DNA of 42,951 nt. Origin: Bacillota bacterium (lineage in GTDB: Bacteria; Bacillota; Clostridia; Oscillospirales; Acutalibacteraceae). A model generated the notes under the pieces. The model was given only the letters and a program-made list of their open reading frames with translations, made no database searches and was not told the origin of the DNA. The stretch covers positions 1 through 42,951 of the forward strand of contig JAEZYP010000023.1 of assembly GCA_023418995.1 (NCBI GenBank), in the 5' to 3' direction. The translations under genes were made by a program, and so were the position numbers. This document shows, piece by piece, positions 8,267 to 16,934 of this stretch (its first letter is position 1; each line of letters starts with the position of its first letter).

Positions 8267-9326
8267 AAAAGTAAAAATTTCAATTTTCGGCGAGAGCCAT
8301 GGCAAGGCGATCGGCGTAGTGCTGGACGGACTTCCGGCCGGGGAGGAAATTGACCTGGAGGAAATTGCCCTGCAGATGAGCCGCCGTGCGCCGGGGCGCG
8401 ATCTTTCGAGCACGCCCCGCAAGGAAAGCGACCAGCAGGAGATTCTCAGCGGATTTCTTGACGGAAGGACCACCGGCGCACCTCTGTGCGCGATAATTCA
8501 GAACACCAACACAAGATCGGGGGACTACGAGTCGTTAAAGGTTATTCCGCGACCGGGGCATTCCGATTACCCGGCGTATCTTCGCTACAAAGGGTACAAC
8601 GATGTGCGCGGAGGCGGGCATTTTTCGGGCAGACTGACTGCCCCGATGCTCTTTGCGGGCGCGGTATGCCGCCAGATTTTGAAAAGACGCGGCATCGAAA
8701 TCGGCGCGCATGTATATTCGATTTCAGAAGTAAATGACGCTTCATTTGATATGACCGACATCTCCCAAAGCTTGCTGAGCCGTTTATCTTCGCAATATTT
8801 CTCTGTAATCCGCGAAGACGCACAGCCCCCGATGCGTGCAAAAATTGAAGAAGCGCGCCTCGCGCAGGACAGCGTCGGCGGCGTAGTGGAGTGTGCGGTA
8901 ACCGGCGTTCCCGCCGGTACGGGCGACACCCTGTTCGGTGGAATTGAACCGGTTTTCTCCTCCATTCTCTTTGCGATTCCTGCCTGCAAGGGCGTGGAAT
9001 TCGGTTCCGGCTTCGGCGCTGCCGGAATGCTCGGCAGCGAGAACAACGATTCCTATTATTATGACGGTAAAACCGTAAAGACAAAAAGCAATCATGCTGG
9101 CGGAATTCTGGGCGGAATCGCGACGGGAATGCCAATCGTGTTCCGCACAGCGTTCAAGCCAACTCCATCCATCAGCCGCGAGCAGGAAAGCGTAAACCTC
9201 AACACTGAAAACAACACGGCAATGAACGTTCAGGGCAGGCACGACCCCTGTATTGTTCCGCGTGCCGTTCCGGTGGTGGAAGCTGCGGCCGCCATCGCAC
9301 TGATGAATATACTTCCTATTGTCTGA
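8247..9326 (+). CDS. aroC: Chorismate synthase
   Basis: The last common step: anti-1,4-elimination of phosphate from EPSP to give chorismate, using reduced FMN. The 359-residue protein starts with the family signature GEKVKISIFGESHGKAIG. It also shows the RRAPG stretch, RPGHSDYPAYLRYKGYNDVRGGGHFSGRLTA (residues about 103-132, containing the second signature) and GRHDPCIVPRAVPV near the end. The start at 8247 lies inside aroA and follows GGGAGG by 7 nt; the frame is open upstream but those residues do not resemble the family. Chorismate made here feeds pheA, tyrA and the trp operon elsewhere in this window. Confidence 0.97.
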   Translation: MSSIWGEKVKISIFGESHGKAIGVVLDGLPAGEEIDLEEIALQMSRRAPGRDLSSTPRKESDQQEILSGFLDGRTTGAPLCAIIQNTNTRSGDYESLKVIPRPGHSDYPAYLRYKGYNDVRGGGHFSGRLTAPMLFAGAVCRQILKRRGIEIGAHVYSISEVNDASFDMTDISQSLLSRLSSQYFSVIREDAQPPMRAKIEEARLAQDSVGGVVECAVTGVPAGTGDTLFGGIEPVFSSILFAIPACKGVEFGSGFGAAGMLGSENNDSYYYDGKTVKTKSNHAGGILGGIATGMPIVFRTAFKPTPSISREQESVNLNTENNTAMNVQGRHDPCIVPRAVPVVEAAAAIALMNILPIV

Positions 9327-9366
9327 CCGGTGTCAGGCAAAAAACAGGAATTAGAAGGAAGCTTTT

Positions 9367-10491
9367 ATGACACTTGATGAAATCAGAAACGAAATCAATG
9401 AAATCGATAAAAAATTGCTGCCCCTGTTCATCGCCCGCATGGATTGCGCCAAAAAAGTCGCCGCAATAAAAAAGAAGCAGAACCTACCGGTATTTCAAGC
9501 GGGACGAGAGCAGGATATACTGGACAAGGTGCAGGGGGAAGCCGGGGAATACGGCGGAAATGCGCGAATTCTCTTCTCAAATTTAATGGAGATAAGCCGC
9601 GCGATTCAGCACAGCCTCCTAAGCAGCGGAAATGAACTGCGTTCCCAGATTGAGGCGGCGGATACGGTTCCGCTAAAAGCAGGCAAAATCGCTTGTCTGG
9701 GGGAAAGTGGCTCCAATTCGCACGAGGCGCTGATCCACCTTTTTCCTAAGGCTTCCCCGCGGTTTTACTCCAGCTTCTCGGAGATTTTCGCGGCCGTAGA
9801 GGACGGCACCTCCGACCTGGGTCTGCTTCCGGTTGAAAATTCCTCGGCTGGCTCTGTGAGCGAAGTCTATGATCTTATTCTGAAATATCGGTTTTATATC
9901 ATATCCGCCTCAACCATGCATATTCATCACTGCATTGCGGCCTCGCAGAACGTCAGCATCAACAGCATCGGAACGGTATACTCTCATCCTCAGGCTTTGG
10001 CGCAGTGCTCCGATTATATCGCGGCACACGATATGCATCCCCTGCCCTGCTCCAGCACCACAGCCGCTGCTCAGGACGTTTCGACTCGGAAGGAACCGGC
10101 GATCGCCGCCATCTGCTCGGAGCGTGCGGCAAAGGAGCACGGGCTATCCGTGCTTGACAGGAATATCGAAAACAACTCCAACAATTGCACCCGGTTTATC
10201 GTGATCAGCAAGCGCCTATTTATTCCGGAGGATGCGCAGAAAATCAGCCTCTGCTTTTCCATCGCGCACAAGACCGGAACGCTCTACAGCGTGCTTTCAC
10301 GCTTTGCCGCGGCGGGATTGAACCTGACCAAAATCGAAAGTCGCCCGATTGAGGGCAAAACGTTCGAGTATGATTTTTATCTGGATTTTGCCGGAAACGT
10401 ACACGAAAAACATACGTTGGATTTGATCTGCGCCTTATATGACGAGTTGCCCCGCTTCTCCTTTTTAGGAAACTATACCGAAGCCGAATAA
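9367..10491 (+). CDS. pheA: Bifunctional chorismate mutase-prephenate dehydratase (P-protein)
   Basis: The 374-residue protein has an N-terminal chorismate mutase (residues about 1-85; IRNEINEIDKKLLPLF and AREQDIL-type helix ends), a prephenate dehydratase domain (about 107-285) and a C-terminal ACT domain (about 290-370). The dehydratase motif NNCTRFIVIS is intact with its catalytic Thr-Arg-Phe, and the ACT domain carries the ESRP motif associated with Phe feedback binding. It turns chorismate into phenylpyruvate through prephenate. It is the last gene of the aro operon and is followed by an intrinsic terminator. Its mutase can also supply prephenate to TyrA, which has no mutase domain. Confidence 0.96.
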   Translation: MTLDEIRNEINEIDKKLLPLFIARMDCAKKVAAIKKKQNLPVFQAGREQDILDKVQGEAGEYGGNARILFSNLMEISRAIQHSLLSSGNELRSQIEAADTVPLKAGKIACLGESGSNSHEALIHLFPKASPRFYSSFSEIFAAVEDGTSDLGLLPVENSSAGSVSEVYDLILKYRFYIISASTMHIHHCIAASQNVSINSIGTVYSHPQALAQCSDYIAAHDMHPLPCSSTTAAAQDVSTRKEPAIAAICSERAAKEHGLSVLDRNIENNSNNCTRFIVISKRLFIPEDAQKISLCFSIAHKTGTLYSVLSRFAAAGLNLTKIESRPIEGKTFEYDFYLDFAGNVHEKHTLDLICALYDELPRFSFLGNYTEAE

Positions 10492-10503
10492 AGCAAAAAA
10501 CAA

Positions 10504-10538
10504 GGAACCGGTGGATTACCCCATCGGTTCCCTTTTTT
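10504..10538. terminator. Terminator after pheA
   Basis: GGAACCG-GTGG paired with CCAT-CGGTTCC around a short loop is followed by six T residues on the plus strand. It separates the aro operon from the convergent GNAT gene. Confidence 0.8.
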
Positions 10539-11049
10539 ATAAGGCAATAATGTAACGGATATCGGTCAATTCCTGCTCCATCACCTCGCTGTGGCAGGTA
10601 TCCTGCGTCAGCGTAAAGCCGTTCTTTTCATAAAACCGCCGGGCGTTGCTGTTTTCCCGGAGCACCCAAAGGGAACAGGTTGAATATCCCTGTGCTTTCA
10701 GGTCCTTTAGCGCCGCCTGTAAAAGAACCGTGCCATATCCTTTGCGGTAAACCTCCGGGCGCAGATAAATAGAAACGATCTCAGCCCAATCTGGGTGCTT
10801 CTCATCTCTGGATTTTCCGTAAGCCGTGCATCCGGCCGGTGTTTCTTTCGCAAACAACATCTTAGCCCTTAAAGTACCCTGCCCCAGCCAGCGGATAAAT
10901 TTTTCCGTCCAAAAATCGTCCCTCAGCTCATCCAGGTACTTCTGCGAAACCATTCCCCGGTACGCAACCTTCCAGCTTGCGGCGTGGATTTGGCTGATCT
11001 CCGGCGCGTCAGACGGCTGAGCAGGACGTATTTTCATTTCCATACGCAA
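10537..11049 (-). CDS. GNAT-family N-acetyltransferase
   Basis: This 170-residue protein is a GCN5-related acetyltransferase. The N terminus (IRPAQPSDAPEISQIHAASW) is the usual first strand and helix, and the acetyl-CoA loop is seen as RPEVYRKGYGTVLLQAAL; the end shows NARRFYEKNGF. The substrate is unknown. The chosen TTG start follows AGGAGG by 8 nt. ATG codons two and four codons downstream also exist but are too far from that site. The ribosome binding site lies in the last codons of the Cys-rich small gene upstream, and only 3 nt separate the two, so they are almost certainly co-transcribed and translationally coupled. Confidence 0.88.
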   Translation of the reverse strand: MRMEMKIRPAQPSDAPEISQIHAASWKVAYRGMVSQKYLDELRDDFWTEKFIRWLGQGTLRAKMLFAKETPAGCTAYGKSRDEKHPDWAEIVSIYLRPEVYRKGYGTVLLQAALKDLKAQGYSTCSLWVLRENSNARRFYEKNGFTLTQDTCHSEVMEQELTDIRYIIAL

Positions 11050-11052
11050 TGA

Positions 11053-11217
11053 CTAAGCCTCCTGATTTTTCTTTGATTTCTTCATTCTGACCCGCTTGCA
11101 GTACGGAGGGTGCCTTTTATGATTCAAGTGGTGTTCCAAACACTCCGCGCATTTCCCGTGGCGCTCGCATTTCGTCCTTGGACAGGTGCAGACTTCCATA
11201 CCGTTTTCGAGAGTCAT
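11053..11217 (-). CDS. Small Cys-rich basic protein (54 residues)
   Basis: This short open frame lies between prmA and the GNAT gene on the same strand. It starts at ATG 11217 with GGAGG 10 nt upstream. Cysteines occur at residues 10, 12, 17, 23, 26 and 40, giving C-x-C-x4-C-x5-C-x2-C and a distal Cys, with His residues at 20, 29, 30, 33 and 36. The C terminus is very basic (KRVRMKKSKK). The spacing suggests a metal-binding, zinc-ribbon-like mini-protein; I do not recognise a named function. Coding status is supported by its ribosome binding site, its exact fit between neighbours, and the coupling to the next gene. Confidence 0.7.
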   Translation of the reverse strand: MTLENGMEVCTCPRTKCERHGKCAECLEHHLNHKRHPPYCKRVRMKKSKKNQEA

Positions 11218-11233
11218 TTGCACAGCCCTCCGT

Positions 11234-12151
11234 TTATTTCAGCTTCGCTGCCAAAGCGACCCAGCCTTTTTCTGATTTTCTTGCGATAATCTCAAATTTA
11301 TTCTCCAGCGCCGCGAGCACGTCGTTTTCGCGCGTATCGATGATACCGCTCATCAAATAGACCGTATCCGGATACATAAACTGCCCGATGTCCTTCGTCA
11401 GCAGGATGATGACATCGGCAACGATGTTTGCGACGACGATATGATATTTCCCGCTGACCTTGTCAGTCAGATCGCCGCAGATTCCGGTGAAACGGTCTTC
11501 GACCTGATTGATTTCCGCATTCTGCACCGCTGTTTTGACCGCGAGCGCGTCGATATCCACGCCGACGGCTTTCTGCGCCCCGAGCAGAAGCGCCGCTACG
11601 GAGAGGATGCCGCTGCCGCAGCCGACATCCAGCACATCATAGCCCGGCTGTGCATATTCTTCCAGCAGCTCCATGCACAGGCGCGTCGTTTCGTGGGTAC
11701 CGGTTCCGAACGCAAGACCGGGTTCCAGATGAAGGACTTTGCGGTCTCCGGCTTCGTATTCTTCCTCCCAGGTCGGGCGGATCAGCAGCTTTCTGCCGAC
11801 CGGAATCGGTTTAAAGAACTTTTTCCAGTTGTTGATCCAATCCTCTTCCACGCAGGAATCGGTTGCGATCTCGTGCGTGATGCCCACCGCGTTATAGCGT
11901 TCCCGAAGAAAAGAAACGGCTTCCGCCGGATTTTCCTCCGGGCTGATGTAAACATGCACCATTGCCTTCGTGCGGTCCTTTTTCAGCAGTTCTTCATCAA
12001 TTAAATTAATGTGCGCTATTGCTTCCACTTCTTCGTTTAAATGGGAATAATCCTCAATATAGATTCCATAGGGCACGACCATCTGCGCGATGTCTCCGGC
12101 CCTGTCAATTTCCTTTGCTTCCACCGATATGGTGATTTCCGTCCAGTCCAT
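11234..12151 (-). CDS. prmA: Ribosomal protein L11 methyltransferase
   Basis: The 305-residue protein has the PrmA N-terminal domain (MDWTEITISVEAKEIDRAGD) and a Rossmann-type methyltransferase domain. The SAM loop is VLDVGCGSGILSVAAL, followed by GVDIDALAVKTAVQNAEIN. The catalytic-region motifs are EPGLAFGTGTHETTRLC and VVANIVADVI. It trimethylates ribosomal protein L11 in the family. Length is normal. It is transcribed away from the SpoVB-like gene and lies 16 nt upstream of the small Cys-rich gene. Confidence 0.95.
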   Translation of the reverse strand: MDWTEITISVEAKEIDRAGDIAQMVVPYGIYIEDYSHLNEEVEAIAHINLIDEELLKKDRTKAMVHVYISPEENPAEAVSFLRERYNAVGITHEIATDSCVEEDWINNWKKFFKPIPVGRKLLIRPTWEEEYEAGDRKVLHLEPGLAFGTGTHETTRLCMELLEEYAQPGYDVLDVGCGSGILSVAALLLGAQKAVGVDIDALAVKTAVQNAEINQVEDRFTGICGDLTDKVSGKYHIVVANIVADVIILLTKDIGQFMYPDTVYLMSGIIDTRENDVLAALENKFEIIARKSEKGWVALAAKLK

Positions 12152-12237
12152 TCGTTTCCTCCAACAAAATGATATAACTTATTATAATCTTATCCAATAA
12201 AAAAATATAGACTTATTTTTGATGCCGCGCGAATACA

Positions 12238-12273
12238 TTTGATTAAACAACAAATATAAAGGTGTTAATCAAA
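12238..12273 (+). promoter_or_regulatory. Inverted repeat flanking the ribosome binding site of the flippase gene
   Basis: TTTGATTAA (12238-12246) and TTAATCAAA (12265-12273) are a perfect 9-bp inverted repeat. The loop holds the AAAGGTG ribosome binding site and the last base of the repeat is the A of the start codon. In RNA this would hide the start; in DNA it could be an operator. Confidence 0.5.
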
Positions 12274-13646
12274 TGAAAAAACGCATTTTTATTCTGAATG
12301 CTATTATCCTGACGGTCAGCTCCGTCTTGCTCCGAATATCAAACATCTGGTTTCGCACCTTTATTTTCGGTAAAATAGGCGCTTCCGGAATGGGTGTGTA
12401 CCAGCTGATTTTCTCCGTTTTCTTTTTAGGTATTACAATTTGTACCTCCGGTGTAGGGCTTGCAGTTACCCGTATGGTCGCCGAGGGAAAGGGAACGCGC
12501 GGCGCGGTAAGGCGCTGTTTGCTGGTCGCACTTTTTCTCAGCTTTGTCGCCGCCGCCGGTTTGTTCTTTTTTTCGGACTATATCGCGACGGAATTTATCG
12601 GCAGCCCATATGCGGCGGTCGCTTTAAGGCTGCTTGCTCCAGGATTACCGTTTATTGCCGCCTGTTCCTGCCTCAAGGGGTATTTTCTTGCCATTCGCAA
12701 TACCGTTGTTTCCGTCTGCGGCGAGTTTATCGAGCAGATTGTCGCAATTAGCGCCTCGCTTGCGCTTTTGTGGCACACCGACCGTCCGCTGGAGGCTCTG
12801 ATGCTCGGCTCGACCATCAGCGAGGTGTTCTCCTGCGGCTTCATCGCGCTGCTGTACCTGGTTTATTCCAGAAGGCTCGGTCTTCCGCGGCATAAAGCCC
12901 CCGGAACTTACCGCACCGTCCTTCATATTGCCGCCCCTGTACTCTGCGGCTCGTTTTTCCGCAGCCTGCTGAGCAGTACGGAAAACATTCTGATACCGCG
13001 CGGGCTGAAAAAGAACGGTGCGGGCACGGAAAGCTCGCTTGCCCAGTATGGCGAAATTCAGGGCATGGTTATGCCGATTCTATTCTTTCCCTTTGCGTTT
13101 TTGAGTGCGCTTTCCATGCTGCTGGTTCCGGAGATGGCAGAAGCCAATGCCGCAGGCAGGCAAAAATCCATTCAGCGCAACGCAGAACGCGCGTTCCGAT
13201 TCACGCTCACTTTTTCGTTCCTGATTACAGCCATCCTCATCGTCTTTGCCGATGACCTTGGAATGGCGTTTTACCAAAGTCCCCAGGTTGGCAACATTCT
13301 CCGCGTAATGGCACCCATTATACCGCTGATGTATCTTGACAGCGTAGTAGACGGAATGCTGAAGGGACTTGACCAACAGCTGTATTCGCTGAAATACAAT
13401 TTCAGCGATTCAATTATGCGTGTGATCCTAATCGCGTTACTCATCCCGATTTTCGGCTTAAAGGCTTATATTGTAATCCTGTTTATGAGTGAAATTTACA
13501 ATGCCTCGCTCAGTATTAACCGGCTCCTGAAAGTAACACGCCTTGAGGTGGACATCATCGGATGGATCGTCACACCTGCTGTCAGCGCAGCGCTTTTATA
13601 CTATTTATTAGTGTTATTCAAAAAAACTTTACTTTTTATCGTTTGA
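12273..13646 (+). CDS. SpoVB-like polysaccharide flippase (MOP superfamily)
   Basis: This 457-residue integral membrane protein has about 12-14 predicted hydrophobic segments and the N terminus typical of the stage V sporulation protein B group (SSVLLRISNIWFRTFIFGKIGASGMGVYQL). Members belong to the MOP flippase superfamily and move lipid-linked oligosaccharides across the membrane; SpoVB itself acts in spore cortex formation. Its identity as spoVB rather than a paralogue such as a polysaccharide exporter is not certain. It is divergent from prmA and has an unusual inverted repeat around its ribosome binding site. It implies, weakly, an endospore former. Confidence 0.87.
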   Translation: MKKRIFILNAIILTVSSVLLRISNIWFRTFIFGKIGASGMGVYQLIFSVFFLGITICTSGVGLAVTRMVAEGKGTRGAVRRCLLVALFLSFVAAAGLFFFSDYIATEFIGSPYAAVALRLLAPGLPFIAACSCLKGYFLAIRNTVVSVCGEFIEQIVAISASLALLWHTDRPLEALMLGSTISEVFSCGFIALLYLVYSRRLGLPRHKAPGTYRTVLHIAAPVLCGSFFRSLLSSTENILIPRGLKKNGAGTESSLAQYGEIQGMVMPILFFPFAFLSALSMLLVPEMAEANAAGRQKSIQRNAERAFRFTLTFSFLITAILIVFADDLGMAFYQSPQVGNILRVMAPIIPLMYLDSVVDGMLKGLDQQLYSLKYNFSDSIMRVILIALLIPIFGLKAYIVILFMSEIYNASLSINRLLKVTRLEVDIIGWIVTPAVSAALLYYLLVLFKKTLLFIV

Positions 13647-13756
13647 CAAACAAAACCTGAAAAGATAAACTATATCTTATCTTTACTTTAACATCTTGAA
13701 CGAGGAAATGCTGCGACGGTTAGTAAAGAAAATACTATATACCTTTGGGGAGAAAT

Positions 13757-14377
13757 ATGAATTTACAATATAAGGTTACCTCAAAATTCTACGGCTTACT
13801 TGATGTTTTATTTTTTAACAATGTAAATACGAGCCCGAGAACAGCAATGCTTAAACTTATTCCTGATGAAAAAATAAAAATACTGGAAGTCTGCGTTGGA
13901 ACGGCCGAAAACAGCATTCTTATTGCGGAAAACAGACCGGACGCTGAAATAGTTGGAATCGATTTGTCTCAAGAAATGCTGGCGCTTGCTGAGCAGAAGA
14001 TCAAAAAAAGAGGAATAAAAAATATTAAGACCCTTGCTATGGATGCTACACACACGAATTTTGAGGACAATTTCTTTGATGTTGTCATCATTTCATTGGT
14101 TTTACATGAAATTGACGAGGATATCAGATATAAAATAATGAACGAATCAAAAAGAGTATTAGGAAAGCAAGGAAAAATAATTATAATTGAATGGGATAAG
14201 CCTAAAAAAACAATTCAAAAACCTTTGTTTTCGGTTATTAGACTGCTAGAGCCAAAGGTCTTTGAAGACTTTTTAAGACTGGATATCAAAAAATATGCGG
14301 AAAAATTTTCTCTAATGGTTATAAACGAGGAAAAATGTGATTATACTCAGGTAATTGAAATGATTAAAAGGGTATAG
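13757..14377 (+). CDS. Class I SAM-dependent methyltransferase
   Basis: The 206-residue protein has a Rossmann methyltransferase core: motif I is KILEVCVGTAENSILIA, the acidic end of strand 2 is VGIDLSQEMLALAEQKI, and motif III/IV is FEDNFFDVVIISLVLHEI. It looks like the UbiE/Methyltransf_11 type; the substrate is unknown. The ATG at 13757 is preceded by GGGGAGA. The gene is clearly richer in A+T and in AAA/ATA codons than its neighbours, which suggests a different origin. It sits alone between the flippase and a CmpB-like gene. Confidence 0.85.
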   Translation: MNLQYKVTSKFYGLLDVLFFNNVNTSPRTAMLKLIPDEKIKILEVCVGTAENSILIAENRPDAEIVGIDLSQEMLALAEQKIKKRGIKNIKTLAMDATHTNFEDNFFDVVIISLVLHEIDEDIRYKIMNESKRVLGKQGKIIIIEWDKPKKTIQKPLFSVIRLLEPKVFEDFLRLDIKKYAEKFSLMVINEEKCDYTQVIEMIKRV

Positions 14378-14445
14378 CGTTTATCCGTGTATTCCATAAT
14401 CTTATTAATTTTATAATTAAAGATGTAAAAATGAAGAGGTCCATC

Positions 14446-15252
14446 ATGAATAACTTCTGGGTTTTGTTTCTTGTCTTTACCATATACAGCTTTTTGGGCT
14501 GGCTGACCGAAAGTATTTTCTGCTCCGTCCCTGCGGGAAAGTTTATCAACCGCGGTTTTTTGACCGGTCCGTTTTGTCCGATTTACGGCATTGGGGCTGT
14601 CGTGGTCATCTCACTGCTTTCGCCTTTCAAGGATAACTGGGTGGTTCTCTATTTCGCGGGTGTTGCTATCACTACGTCGCTGGAATACCTGACCGGTTAT
14701 GCTTTAGAAAAGATATTTCACACGACCTACTGGGATTATTCCGGACTTCGGTTTAATATAAAAGGTCGGATTTGCTTGCAGAATTCTCTTTTATTTGGCG
14801 TGATGTGTCTTGTCGGGGTCGTTTACATTCATCCTGCCGTGATGTACCTGACAGGCTCGATTCCGGACAAGCTTCTGCCCTTTGTCAGCATCCTGTGCAT
14901 GCTCTACTTCCTTTTTGATACGGTCATATCCGTACACGCCGCCCTGCAATTAAACGGAAAGCTGGAGGAGCTGCAGCAGGTTTTGGACTCAATCAAGGAA
15001 CGGGCTTCCTCGTACACCGCAGATACCTTCGAAAGCATTCAGGCTAAAATCGGAAACCTGTTTGATGACGACACAGGGGCATTTTTGAAGCTCCAGTTTG
15101 AAAAAAAGGATAAAATTGAAACAAACGTTAAATTTTTTCAGCGCCGTATTGTGGATGCCTTCCCCACCATGAAATCGATATCCAACAACGAGTCATTGCA
15201 GCGTCTGAAGGAAGCGATCAAAAGCAAGGCACAGAATATCAAAAGAAAATAA
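14446..15252 (+). CDS. CmpB-type putative ABC transporter permease family membrane protein
   Basis: This 268-residue protein belongs to the membrane family labelled putative ABC-transporter type IV (CmpB-like). It has five to six hydrophobic segments in the first 175 residues, including the family start FLVFTIYSFLGWLTESIFCS and the stretch GFLTGPFCPIYGIGAV. A charged cytoplasmic tail follows (about 180-268), partly helical. No ATPase partner lies nearby and the true function of the family is not known. I chose ATG 14446 because GAAGAGG lies 6 nt upstream; a longer frame from 14431 would contain that site. A strong terminator follows. Confidence 0.8.
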   Translation: MNNFWVLFLVFTIYSFLGWLTESIFCSVPAGKFINRGFLTGPFCPIYGIGAVVVISLLSPFKDNWVVLYFAGVAITTSLEYLTGYALEKIFHTTYWDYSGLRFNIKGRICLQNSLLFGVMCLVGVVYIHPAVMYLTGSIPDKLLPFVSILCMLYFLFDTVISVHAALQLNGKLEELQQVLDSIKERASSYTADTFESIQAKIGNLFDDDTGAFLKLQFEKKDKIETNVKFFQRRIVDAFPTMKSISNNESLQRLKEAIKSKAQNIKRK

Positions 15253-15289
15253 GTAAGGAGGAGATGCAATGTCTCCTCCTTACTTTTTA
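15251..15289 (+). terminator. Strong terminator after the CmpB-like gene
   Basis: A 14-bp perfect stem (starting AAGTAAGGAGGAGA) with a 7-nt loop ends in a T run. The same hairpin has A residues upstream, so it may also serve the convergent ridA. Confidence 0.88.
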
Positions 15290-15301
15290 TGTCCCTTGTT
15301 C

Positions 15302-15679
15302 TCATTCAGCCAAAGCAATGACTTCCACTTCTACCAGCACATTCTTAGGAAGCTGCTTAACCGCAACGCAGGAGCGCGCCGGCTTGCCGATAAAATACTT
15401 CTCGTAAGTGGCGTTGAAGGCGGCGAAGTCCGACATATCGGCTAAAAAGCAGGTGGTCTTCACGACTTTTTCAAAGCCGGTTCCCGCCGCGGAAAGGACT
15501 GCTCCGATATTTTTCATGACTTGCTCCGTCTGAACGGTGATGTCGCCCTGCGCGATTTCACCCGTTGCAGGAACAATCGGAATCTGGCCACTGGCAAAAA
15601 GCATGCCGTTGGCTACGATTGCCTGAGAATACGGTCCGATTGCAGACGGAGCGTCTTTGGTAGAAATAACTTGAAACAT
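15302..15679 (-). CDS. ridA: RidA-family enamine/imine deaminase
   Basis: The 125-residue protein matches the RidA (YjgF/YER057c) family: start ISTKDAPSAIGPYSQAIVANGMLFASGQIP, a central GTGFEKVVKTTCFLADMSDF, and the C-terminal arginine motif GKPARSCVAVKQLPKNVLVEVEVIA. RidA hydrolyses 2-aminoacrylate and 2-aminocrotonate, the reactive enamines released by threonine/serine dehydratase. It lies directly downstream of ilvA, whose product makes exactly these compounds, 18 nt after its stop. It is the last gene of the ilvB-ilvN-ilvA-ridA unit. Confidence 0.96.
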   Translation of the reverse strand: MFQVISTKDAPSAIGPYSQAIVANGMLFASGQIPIVPATGEIAQGDITVQTEQVMKNIGAVLSAAGTGFEKVVKTTCFLADMSDFAAFNATYEKYFIGKPARSCVAVKQLPKNVLVEVEVIALAE

Positions 15680-15697
15680 TTCAATTCTCCTTATCGT

Positions 15698-16900
15698 TTA
15701 GTTATTGCTGATAATGTGGAAACCCGCGTCGGTAATCGCCTTGCGGATTTGATTGATATGCTCGTGATTTCTTGTTTCCATCCGGATTCTCAGGTAACAC
15801 GCGTTGATACCCGTGTTCTCGCCGGCGCGGTCATGGTGAACGCTAACCACATTCGCTCCATGGTCGGCGATTATTGAGGAGACCTCCCTGAGCTGACCCG
15901 GTTTATCCACCATTTCGATGGTCAGTTCCCCGAAGCGTCCGGCTTTCAGCAGACCCCTGTCGATTACGCGGGAAAGGATGGTAACATCGATATTACCGCC
16001 CGAAACAAGACATACAACCTTCTTGCCTTTTACGTCAACCTTATTGAACATGGCGGCTGCTACAGCGACCGCGCCCGCGCCCTCGGCAATCAGCTTATGC
16101 TGCTCGATCAGGGTCAGGATGGCCGTTGCGGTTTCATCGTCGGTTACCGTAACCACCTTATCCACATATTTGGAGCAAAGCTCATAGGTGAGGTCACCCG
16201 GACATTTTACCGCGATTCCGTCCGCAAACGTAGACACATTCTTAAGAGTTTCAACCTTATGGTCTTCCATTGCTTTCATCATACTTGCCGCGCCGCTGGC
16301 CTGAACGCCGTAGACCTTACAACTCGGGTTCAGCGATTTAATGGCGAAAGCCACACCGGAAATCAGCCCGCCGCCGCCCACCGGCACGATGACCGCGTCA
16401 ACGTCGGGGAGCTGATTCAAAACCTCCAGACCGATGGTACCCTGCCCTGCAATGACATCCGGGTCATTAAAGGGATGGATAAACGCCGCGCCGCTCGCTT
16501 TTTGCAGTTCGCATGCCTTTTTATAGGCGTCGTCGTAGACACCCTTTACCAGACAGACATCCGCTCCGTAGCTCTTGGTCGCCTCCACCTTGGATATCGG
16601 CGCACCATCCGGAATGCAGATTAAGGATTTGATTCCGTTCTTTGCAGCGGCAAGCGCCACCCCCTGCGCGTGGTTGCCCGCGGAACAGGCGATTACCCCC
16701 TTTTCCTTTTCCTCTGCGGAAAGCTGCGCTATTTTGTAATACGCGCCGCGAACCTTAAAGGAGCCGGTAATCTGAAGATTTTCGGTTTTCAGGTAGATTT
16801 CGCTTTCCGGGTTGATGAGCGGGGCATTGATTAAGTTGGTTTTACGGATGACATCCTTTAAAACAAAAGCGGCGTGGTATACTTTATCCAGTGTAAGCAA
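15698..16900 (-). CDS. ilvA: Threonine ammonia-lyase (threonine dehydratase)
   Basis: PLP enzyme that deaminates threonine to 2-oxobutyrate, the entry to isoleucine synthesis. The 400-residue protein has the PLP-lysine motif GSFKVRGAYYKI, the loop SAGNHAQGVALAA, the glycine-rich phosphate loop VPVGGGGLISG, and a C-terminal ACT-like domain (about residues 325-400). This is the shorter class with one ACT domain. I prefer TTG 16900, giving MLTLDKVYHAA, because AGGGG lies 8 nt upstream and the family usually starts there; an ATG six codons earlier (16918) lacks a clear site. It lies downstream of ilvBN and upstream of ridA. Confidence 0.95.
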   Translation of the reverse strand: MLTLDKVYHAAFVLKDVIRKTNLINAPLINPESEIYLKTENLQITGSFKVRGAYYKIAQLSAEEKEKGVIACSAGNHAQGVALAAAKNGIKSLICIPDGAPISKVEATKSYGADVCLVKGVYDDAYKKACELQKASGAAFIHPFNDPDVIAGQGTIGLEVLNQLPDVDAVIVPVGGGGLISGVAFAIKSLNPSCKVYGVQASGAASMMKAMEDHKVETLKNVSTFADGIAVKCPGDLTYELCSKYVDKVVTVTDDETATAILTLIEQHKLIAEGAGAVAVAAAMFNKVDVKGKKVVCLVSGGNIDVTILSRVIDRGLLKAGRFGELTIEMVDKPGQLREVSSIIADHGANVVSVHHDRAGENTGINACYLRIRMETRNHEHINQIRKAITDAGFHIISNN

Positions 16901-16934
16901 GTTGATTTCCCCTAACATTAATATTTTCCCATAA

